11,895 bases of DNA from DASQPA01 sp035644215 (lineage in GTDB: Bacteria; Acidobacteriota; Thermoanaerobaculia; Multivoradales; UBA5704): the NCBI GenBank assembly GCA_035644215.1, contig DASQPA010000256.1:1-11895 (forward strand), given 5' to 3'. Every line of letters starts with the position of its first letter. Position 1 is the first letter of the stretch. The position numbers and the translations under genes are program-made. Of the stretch, positions 5,828-11,895 are shown one piece after another. The notes beneath the pieces are model-generated. The model searched no databases and was not told where the DNA came from. It was given only the letters and a program-made list of their open reading frames with translations.

Positions 5828-8800
5828 CACCCGGCCGAGGGATCGCGGTTGTCGGCATGGCCTGCCGCTATGCCGACACCCGGTCGCCCGCCGAGCTGTG
5901 GGAGAACGTCCTCGCCGAGCGGCGCGCCTTCCGCCGCCTGCCGGCCGAGCGGCTGCGCCTCGAAGACTACTGGAGCGCCGACCGGGACGCCGCCGACGGC
6001 ATCTACTCGCAGGAGGCGGCGGTGCTCACCGACTGGGAGCTCGACCGCGTCCGCTTCCGGGTGGCGGGGAGCACCTACCGTGCGGCCGATCCGGCACACT
6101 GGCTGGCCCTCGACATTGCGGCCCAGGCGCTGGCCGAGGCCGGCTACCCGGATGGCGAGGGGCTGCCGCGCGAGGCGACCGGAGTCCTCCTCGGCAACTC
6201 GCTGACCGGCGAGATCTCGCGCGCCAACCTGCTGCGCCTGCGCTGGCCCTACGTGCGCCGGGTGGTGGAGGCGTCTCTTGCCGATCTTGCCGAGCAGGGC
6301 TGGGACGCCGCCGAGCGGGCCGGCTTCCTGGCTCGTCTGGAGGAAAGCTACAAGCAACCGTTCCCGGCGATGACCGAGGAGTCGCTCGCCGGCGGTCTCT
6401 CGAACACCATCGCCGGCCGCATCTGCAACCATTTCGATCTGAAAGGCGGCGGCTACACGGTGGACGGCGCCTGCGCCTCCTCGCTCCTCGCCGTCGCCCA
6501 GGCCTGCTCGGCGCTCGCCGCCGATGACCTCGACCTGGCGCTCGCCGGCGGGGTGGACCTCTCGCTCGACCCCTTCGAGCTGGTGGGCTTCGCCCGCACC
6601 GGGGCGCTGGCCGGCGGCGCCGATCCCGAAATGCGGGTCTTCGACCGGCGCTCGGCCGGCTTCATCCCCGGCGAGGGCTGCGGCTTCGTGGTGCTGATGC
6701 GCGAGGACGACGCCCGTGCCCAGGGTCGCCGCGTCCACGCCACGATCCGCGGCTGGGGGATCTCCTCCGACGGCCACGGCGGCATCAGCCGGCCGGAGGC
6801 CGCCGGCCAGCTCCTGGCGATCGAGCGCGCCTACCGCCGCGCCGGCTTCGGCATCGAGACCGTCCCCTACTTCGAGGGGCACGGCACCGGCACCGCGGTG
6901 GGCGACGCGACCGAGCTCGCCGCTTTGGGGCTCGCGCTACGCCGGAGCGGCGGGGTCTCCGGGGTGCCCGAGCCTGCTCCCGCGGTGGGCTCGGTCAAGG
7001 CCAACCTCGGCCACACCAAGGCCGCGGCCGGCCTCGCCGGTCTGCTCAAGGCGATCCTCGCCGTCGGCCACCAGGTCCTGCCGCCCAACACCGGTTGCGA
7101 CGAGCCCCACCCGGCGGTCGAGCAGGCCGGCCTGCGCACCCTCGGGCAGCCGGAGGTCTGGCCGGCCGACCTTCCCCTCCGCGCCGGGGTGAGCGCCATG
7201 GGCTTCGGCGGCATCAACGGTCACCTGGTGATCGAGGGCACGGCAACGCATCGGCGGCGCACCCTGGGGAGCGCCGAGCGGCGCCTCGCGGCCTCCGCCC
7301 AGGACGCCGAGCTGTTCCTCCTGGCGGCGCCCGACGCCGCGGCCCTCGGCCGGCAGGTCGAACGCCTGCAGGTCGTCGCTCCGCGCCTCTCCCGGGCCGA
7401 GCTCGGCGACCTGGCGGCCCGCCTCGCTCGCGACCTCCCGGGCGGCCGGGTGCGCGCCGCCGTGGTGGCGGCAAGCCCGGCCGAGCTCGCCGACCGCCTG
7501 ACGAAGCTTCGCCTATGGCTGGAAGAGGACCGGGAGGGCGAGGCGACTCGCCTGGACCCCCGGCTCGGTCTCTTTCTGGGGAGGACGGGGCACTCGCCGC
7601 GGATCGGGTTTCTCTTTCCCGGGCAGGGCTCGCCCGCCCACCTGGGCGGCGGCCTGTGGCGCCGCCGTTTCGAGAGCGTCGAGGAGCTCTACGCGCGGGC
7701 CGGCCTCCCCGCCACCGGGGACGGCATCGACACCGCCGTCGCCCAGCCCGCCATCGTCACCCACTCTCTGGCCGGCCTTGCCGTCCTGGACCTCCTCGGC
7801 CTCGAAGCCGTGGTGGGGGTCGGCCACAGCCTGGGCGAGATGACGGCCCTCTGCTGGGCCGGCGCCTGCGGCGAGGAGAGCCTGGTGCGCCTCGCCACCG
7901 GGCGCGGCCGGGCCATGGCGGAGCTCGGCAGCCCGACGGGAGCGATGGCGGCCATCGCCGCCGGCCCCGAGGTCGTGGCCGGCCTGCTCACCCCCGGGGT
8001 CGGGCTCGCCGCCTTCAACACGCCGGCGAGCACCGTCGTGTCGGGGGAGGCCGAGGAGGTCGCGGCGATCGTGACGCGAGCCCGGGCGCGCGGTCTTTCC
8101 GCCACCCGGCTCAAGGTCTCTCACGCCTTCCACTCCCCCCTGGTGGCGGCCGCCACCGAGTGCCTGGCCACCACCATGGCGAGCGAAAGCTTCGGCCCGC
8201 TGACGCGCCGGGTGGCCTCGACGGTGACCGGCGCCCTGCTCGCGCCGGAGGCCGACCTCTGCGCCCTGATTCTCGCGCAGGTCACGCAGCCGGTGCGCTT
8301 CACCGCGGCCCTGGAAGCGGCCGGTCCCGGTATCGACCTGTGGATCGAAGTCGGTCCCGGGCGGGTGCTGACCGACGTGCTGGACGATTTCGTCACGACG
8401 AAGGCGATCGCCCTGGACGCCGGGGGACCGTCGCTCCAGGGCCTGCTCGCGGCGGCCGGCGCGGCCTACTGCCTGGGCGCGCCGATCGACCCCGCCGCCC
8501 TGTTCGCCGGCCGCTTCACCCGGCCCTTCGACCTCGATGCCCCGCCGCGGTTCCTGGTCAATCCCTGCGAGCTGGCGCCGCTGCCGGAGACGGCCGTGCT
8601 CCCCCTGCCCCTGCCGCATCGGGACCCGGCCCCGGCGCTGGAGGAGACCGCCGCCGCCCCTGCCGCGACGCCCTCACAGTCCTCACCGCTCAACCCGCTT
8701 GATACCCTGCGCCAGCTCGTCGCCTCCCGCGCCGAGCTGCCGGTGGCCGCGGTGGGCGAGGACAGCCGCCTGCTCTCCGACCTCCACTTCAGCTCGATCG

Positions 8801-11778
8801 CGGTCGGCCAGCTGGTCGCGGAGGCCGCACGGCAGCTCGGCCTGCCGCCCCCGACCTCCCCCTCCGACTATGCCCAGGCGACGGTCGGCGAGGTGGCGCG
8901 GGCTCTCTCGGAGCAAGCGGCGAACGGCGCGGGACCGGCCGAGGAGGACGGGCTCCCGGCGGGCGTCGACGGCTGGGTGCGGGCGTTCACCGTGGCCTGG
9001 GTGGAGCGCCCCCTGCCAGCGATATCGGCGATATCGGCGATATCGGCGATATCCGCAACGGCGAAACCCGCGGGCGCCTTCCGGGTGATCGCCCTGCCGG
9101 GGCATCCGCTCGCGGCTGGTCTCGCTGCGGCGCTGGCCGGAGCCGGTCCGGGGATCGCGGTCTGCCTGCCGGCCGAGCCCGACGCCGCCGAGGAGGAACG
9201 CGGCAACGCGGTCGATCTGCTGCTCGCGGCGGCCCGCGAGATCCTGGCGTCCCCCGGGCCGATGCCCCTCCTCGTCGTCCAGCAGGGGGGCGGGGGGGGC
9301 GGCTTCGCGCGCACTCTCCATCTGGAGCTGCCACAGGTCGCGACCCGGGTCGTCGATCTGCCCTTCGATCATCCGCAGGCCGCAGTCTGGGCCGCGGCGG
9401 AAGCGGCGGACGTCTCTCAAGGCTACGGCGAGGCCGCCTACGATGCCGCCGGCACCCGGCGGGTCCGCCTCCTGCGGCTCCTGCCGGAGGCGCCGCCCAC
9501 CGAAATGCCGGGCCCGCCACTCGGGCCGGACGACGTCCTCCTGGTCACCGGCGGCGGCAAGGGGATCGTCGCCGAGTGCGCCCTGGCCCTCGCCCGGTCC
9601 ACCGGCGTGCGGCTGGCCCTCCTCGGGCGCTCCCTGCCCTCCGCCGATCCCGAGCTGGCGGCGAACCTCGATCGCTTCCAGGCCGCCGGGGTCGCCTGGG
9701 CCTATCTCCCAGCCGACGTCGCCGACCCGCTCGCCGTCGAGGCGGCGGTCGCCGCGGCCGTCTCGGCCCTCGGGCCGGTGACCGGCGTCCTCCACGGGGC
9801 CGGGGTCAACACCCCCCGCCTGTTGGGCGCTCTCGACGCCGCCGCCGTCCATGCCACCCTCGCCCCCAAGCTCGCCGGCGCCGAAAACCTCCTCGCCGCC
9901 GTCGATCCCGGCCGCCTGAAGCTCTTCGTCGCCTTCGGCTCGATCCTCGCCGAGACCGGCCTCCCGGGCGAGGCCGACTACGCCCTCGCCAACGAGTGGC
10001 TGGCGCGCTGGACCGAGCGGCTGGCGCGGCGCCATCCGGCCTGCCGCTGCCTGGCCCTCGAATGGTCGGTGTGGGCGGGGGCGGGGATGGGCGAGCGGCT
10101 GGGCCGCCTCGCCGCTCTCCGCCGCCAGGGGATCACACCCATCCCGCTCGACGCCGGGATCGCCATGTTCCTCGCCCTCCTCGCCCGGCCCATCCCGCCG
10201 ATATCGGCGATGTCGGCGATGCCGCCGGTGTCGCTGGTCGTCGCCGGCCGTTTCGGCGAGCCGCCGACCCTCGCCGTCGAGCGCCCCGAGCTGCCCCTCC
10301 TCCGCTTCCTCGAACGACCGCGGGTCTACTATCCCGGCGTCGAGCTGGTGGCCGACACCGAGCTCGGCAGCGGCACCGACCCCTACTTGGAAGACCACGT
10401 CTTCCGCGGCGACCGCCTCCTCCCCGCGGTGCTCGGCCTCGAAGCCATGGCCCAGGTGGCGCAAGCGGCGCTGGGGCCGCTGGGGATCCATTCCGGCCCG
10501 CCGCCGGTCTTCGAAGCAGCCGAGTTCCCCCATCCGGTAGTGGTGCCGGAGAAAGGGAGCGCGGTCGTCCGGGTGGCGGCGCTGGTGCGCGGGCCGGGCC
10601 GGGTCGAGGCCGTGCTGCGCACCGCGGCGACCGGCTTCGCGGTCGATCACTTCCGCGTCACCTGCCGTTTTGGCGAGGCGGAATCCGAGGCACCCGCGGC
10701 GAAATCGGCCGCGCTGCCGGGCGACGAGGCGCGGGCGGCGGTCGTCCTGGAGCCGGCCGCCGACCTCTACGGCCCGGTGCTCTTCCACACCGGCCGCTTC
10801 CGCCGGGTGCGCGCCTACCGCCACCTCTCGGCCACCGCGTGCCTGGCCGAGATCTCGCCGGACGGCTCGACCGCCTGGTTCGGCCGCTACCTCCCCGCCG
10901 ACCTGGTGCTCGGCGACCCCGGAGCGCGCGACGCCGCGATCCACGGCATCCAGGCCTGCATCCCGCACGCGACCCTGCTGCCGATCGGCGTCGAGCGGAT
11001 CGAAAGCGGCCGGATCGGCACCTCCGAGCCCTACCTCCTGGCCGCCCGCGAGCGTGAGCGAAACGGCGACACCTTCGTCTACGACCTCGAAGTACGGGAC
11101 GCCTCCGGCCGGTCGATCGAGCGCTGGCAGGGGTTGACCCTCCGCGCGGTCGACGCCATTCCCGCACCGGCGACCTGGACCCTCGCCCTTCTGGGACCCT
11201 TCCTCGAACGCCGCCTGCAGGAGCTGCTCCCGGAATCCGCCTTGCGAATCGCCGTCGAGCGCCGCGAGGGCGAAGCGCGGCAGAGCGCGAGCGACGCGGT
11301 CCTCGGCCGCCTCCTCGCCTCCCTGGGCGCCAATCCCATCGTCCGCCGCCGGCCCGACGGCAAGCCCGAGGCCGAGCCGGCGGCCGGACGGCAGGTCTCG
11401 GTCGCCCACGCCGGAGACGTGGTCCTCGCGGTCACCGGCAGCGATTCCCGTGGTGTGGTGGGTTGCGACCTGGAACCGGTCACCTCGCGCGGCCCGGCGG
11501 TCTGGCGCGACCTCCTGGGGGACGAGCGATTCGGCCTCGCCGAGCGGCTCGCCAAGGAAAGCGGGGAGGGGGAGGACAGCGCGGCGACCCGGGTCTGGAC
11601 CGCCGCCGAGTGCCTCACGAAAGCCGGCGCCCTCCAGGGCGCTCCCCTCGTGCTCGACGGTCGGACGGCGGACGGCTGGCAGCTCCTGCGCTCCGGGCGG
11701 CTGCGCATCCCGACCCTCGTGGCGCCGGTCCGCGAGCTCGGCGGCCCGGTGGCCCTGGCGGTCCTCGTCGAGAGCTAG
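5824..11778 (+). CDS. pksE: Iterative enediyne polyketide synthase PKSE (KS-AT-ACP-KR-DH-PPTase)
   Basis: A 1,984-residue cytoplasmic synthase of normal family length that builds a linear conjugated polyene from malonyl-CoA, reusing one set of domains. The start is the ATGA overlap with unbU; the open frame extends upstream, but only from 5824 does the KS begin (MTPGRGIAVVGMACRYAD). KS ~1-450: C217 in VDGACASS, H353 in EGHGTGT, H397 in ANLGHTK. AT ~590-860: S669 in GHSLGE, H767 in SHAFHSP, a malonyl-type motif. ACP ~955-1040: DLHFSSI, phosphopantetheine probably on S991. KR ~1080-1460: non-catalytic half with ARTLHLELPQVATRVVDLP, then TGGGKG (1242-1247), S1373, Y1386, N1390. DH ~1480-1775: H1525 in LEDHVFRGDRLLP, D1703 in RDAAIHGIQ. 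Phosphopantetheinyl transferase ~1780-1984: D1882 and E1884 in GCDLE, then W1925, E1929 and K1933 in WTAAECLTK. No enoylreductase. This order is unique to enediyne synthases. Odd: ISA tripeptide repeats in two linkers. Confidence 0.97.
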   Translation: MTPGRGIAVVGMACRYADTRSPAELWENVLAERRAFRRLPAERLRLEDYWSADRDAADGIYSQEAAVLTDWELDRVRFRVAGSTYRAADPAHWLALDIAAQALAEAGYPDGEGLPREATGVLLGNSLTGEISRANLLRLRWPYVRRVVEASLADLAEQGWDAAERAGFLARLEESYKQPFPAMTEESLAGGLSNTIAGRICNHFDLKGGGYTVDGACASSLLAVAQACSALAADDLDLALAGGVDLSLDPFELVGFARTGALAGGADPEMRVFDRRSAGFIPGEGCGFVVLMREDDARAQGRRVHATIRGWGISSDGHGGISRPEAAGQLLAIERAYRRAGFGIETVPYFEGHGTGTAVGDATELAALGLALRRSGGVSGVPEPAPAVGSVKANLGHTKAAAGLAGLLKAILAVGHQVLPPNTGCDEPHPAVEQAGLRTLGQPEVWPADLPLRAGVSAMGFGGINGHLVIEGTATHRRRTLGSAERRLAASAQDAELFLLAAPDAAALGRQVERLQVVAPRLSRAELGDLAARLARDLPGGRVRAAVVAASPAELADRLTKLRLWLEEDREGEATRLDPRLGLFLGRTGHSPRIGFLFPGQGSPAHLGGGLWRRRFESVEELYARAGLPATGDGIDTAVAQPAIVTHSLAGLAVLDLLGLEAVVGVGHSLGEMTALCWAGACGEESLVRLATGRGRAMAELGSPTGAMAAIAAGPEVVAGLLTPGVGLAAFNTPASTVVSGEAEEVAAIVTRARARGLSATRLKVSHAFHSPLVAAATECLATTMASESFGPLTRRVASTVTGALLAPEADLCALILAQVTQPVRFTAALEAAGPGIDLWIEVGPGRVLTDVLDDFVTTKAIALDAGGPSLQGLLAAAGAAYCLGAPIDPAALFAGRFTRPFDLDAPPRFLVNPCELAPLPETAVLPLPLPHRDPAPALEETAAAPAATPSQSSPLNPLDTLRQLVASRAELPVAAVGEDSRLLSDLHFSSIAVGQLVAEAARQLGLPPPTSPSDYAQATVGEVARALSEQAANGAGPAEEDGLPAGVDGWVRAFTVAWVERPLPAISAISAISAISATAKPAGAFRVIALPGHPLAAGLAAALAGAGPGIAVCLPAEPDAAEEERGNAVDLLLAAAREILASPGPMPLLVVQQGGGGGGFARTLHLELPQVATRVVDLPFDHPQAAVWAAAEAADVSQGYGEAAYDAAGTRRVRLLRLLPEAPPTEMPGPPLGPDDVLLVTGGGKGIVAECALALARSTGVRLALLGRSLPSADPELAANLDRFQAAGVAWAYLPADVADPLAVEAAVAAAVSALGPVTGVLHGAGVNTPRLLGALDAAAVHATLAPKLAGAENLLAAVDPGRLKLFVAFGSILAETGLPGEADYALANEWLARWTERLARRHPACRCLALEWSVWAGAGMGERLGRLAALRRQGITPIPLDAGIAMFLALLARPIPPISAMSAMPPVSLVVAGRFGEPPTLAVERPELPLLRFLERPRVYYPGVELVADTELGSGTDPYLEDHVFRGDRLLPAVLGLEAMAQVAQAALGPLGIHSGPPPVFEAAEFPHPVVVPEKGSAVVRVAALVRGPGRVEAVLRTAATGFAVDHFRVTCRFGEAESEAPAAKSAALPGDEARAAVVLEPAADLYGPVLFHTGRFRRVRAYRHLSATACLAEISPDGSTAWFGRYLPADLVLGDPGARDAAIHGIQACIPHATLLPIGVERIESGRIGTSEPYLLAARERERNGDTFVYDLEVRDASGRSIERWQGLTLRAVDAIPAPATWTLALLGPFLERRLQELLPESALRIAVERREGEARQSASDAVLGRLLASLGANPIVRRRPDGKPEAEPAAGRQVSVAHAGDVVLAVTGSDSRGVVGCDLEPVTSRGPAVWRDLLGDERFGLAERLAKESGEGEDSAATRVWTAAECLTKAGALQGAPLVLDGRTADGWQLLRSGRLRIPTLVAPVRELGGPVALAVLVES
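9019..9054 (+). repeat. 9-bp microsatellite (GCGATATCG x4) inside pksE
   Basis: Three exact copies and one with a final change (GCGATATCC) encode AISAISAISAIS, residues 1066-1077, between the ACP and the KR structural half. Each unit contains the palindrome CGATATCG. The isoleucines use ATA, a codon I hardly see elsewhere in this GC-rich gene. A three-residue period keeps the frame, so copy number could vary without inactivating the enzyme. Confidence 0.9.
10198..10230 (+). repeat. Second, degenerate copy of the 9-bp repeat in pksE
   Basis: CCGATATCGGCGATGTCGGC and the next bases encode PISAMSAMPPV, residues 1459-1469, at the boundary between KR and DH. It is the same 9-bp unit with changes, again with one ATA codon and again at a domain junction. 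Confidence 0.7.
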
Positions 11779-11785
11779 CCTCGGG

Positions 11786-11895
11786 ATGCGCGCCTACGAA
11801 TACCGCCACCGGGTCGGCTTCGAGGAGACCAACCTGGTGGGGAACGTCTACTACGTCAACCACCTGCGCTGGCAGGGCCGCTGCCGCGAGCTGTT
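11786..11895 (+). CDS. tebC: Enediyne thioesterase (hotdog fold; SgcE10/DynE7/CalE7 type), 5' part
   Basis: The first 36 codons of the next gene, cut by the window end; the full family protein has about 140-155 residues. It starts 7 nt after the pksE stop, with only a weak ribosome binding site (CTCGGG), so it probably depends on translational coupling. The peptide begins MRAYEYRHRVGFEETNLVGN and continues VYYVNHLRWQGRCREL, the highly conserved N-terminus of enediyne thioesterases. In ordinary 4-hydroxybenzoyl-CoA-type thioesterases the E-T-N-L-V-G stretch carries a catalytic Asp; here it is N16, as in CalE7, whose Asn19 and Arg37 fit N16 and R34 with a constant offset of three (from memory). 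The enzyme releases the polyene from the PKSE acyl carrier domain. Its place directly after pksE is typical. Confidence 0.93.
   Translation, partial: MRAYEYRHRVGFEETNLVGNVYYVNHLRWQGRCREL

Noticed and set aside
8683..11409. 908-codon - strand frame opposite pksE
   Set aside because: Typical GC-rich antisense shadow: Gly/Arg/Ala-rich translation with no domain, opposite well-defined KR, DH and PPTase motifs.

Overview
The window holds the left part of an enediyne polyketide biosynthetic locus, all on the + strand. DNA is very GC-rich, coding regions are dense, and third codon positions are almost all G/C. The organism is uncertain. The remnant of an FtsX/MacB-like permease (ending PARRATAVDP), the style of the secreted protein and the non-coding repeats recall Acidobacteriota more than Streptomyces, but this is an impression and no marker gene is present.

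Layout. Positions 1-893 are non-coding or degraded: an 18-bp perfect inverted repeat (12-80), the last ~50 codons of a broken ABC-transporter permease (to 278), a small hairpin, then about 13 imperfect 21-bp tandem units (320-592), a possible 30-codon ORF (629-721) and a perfect 9-bp-stem hairpin (825-845). Positions 894-1757 encode a secreted Cys/His-rich protein of unknown function. A 200-bp intergenic stretch (1758-1958) carries a possible terminator hairpin, a short palindrome, a candidate promoter and an 11-bp tandem duplication.

From 1959 to the right edge there is a tight operon in the conserved order of enediyne core cassettes: UnbL-type protein (DUF1702), UnbV (FG-GAP/VCBS repeats plus ASPIC/UnbV domain), UnbU (RnfD/NqrB-like membrane protein), the iterative enediyne synthase PKSE (1,984 residues; KS-AT-ACP-KR-DH-PPTase), and the start of the hotdog thioesterase (SgcE10/DynE7/CalE7 type), cut by the window end. 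Junctions are two ATGA overlaps and two gaps of 6-7 nt, so the genes are very likely co-transcribed and translationally coupled.

How they work together (family knowledge): PKSE is primed by its own C-terminal phosphopantetheinyl transferase and builds a conjugated polyene from malonyl-CoA; the thioesterase releases it; UnbL, UnbV and UnbU accompany the synthase in essentially all enediyne clusters and are implicated in turning the polyene into the enediyne core. All catalytic motifs I could check in PKSE are intact, so the cassette looks functional. Whether the product has a 9- or 10-membered core cannot be read from this window. Tailoring, self-resistance and regulatory genes would lie to the right.
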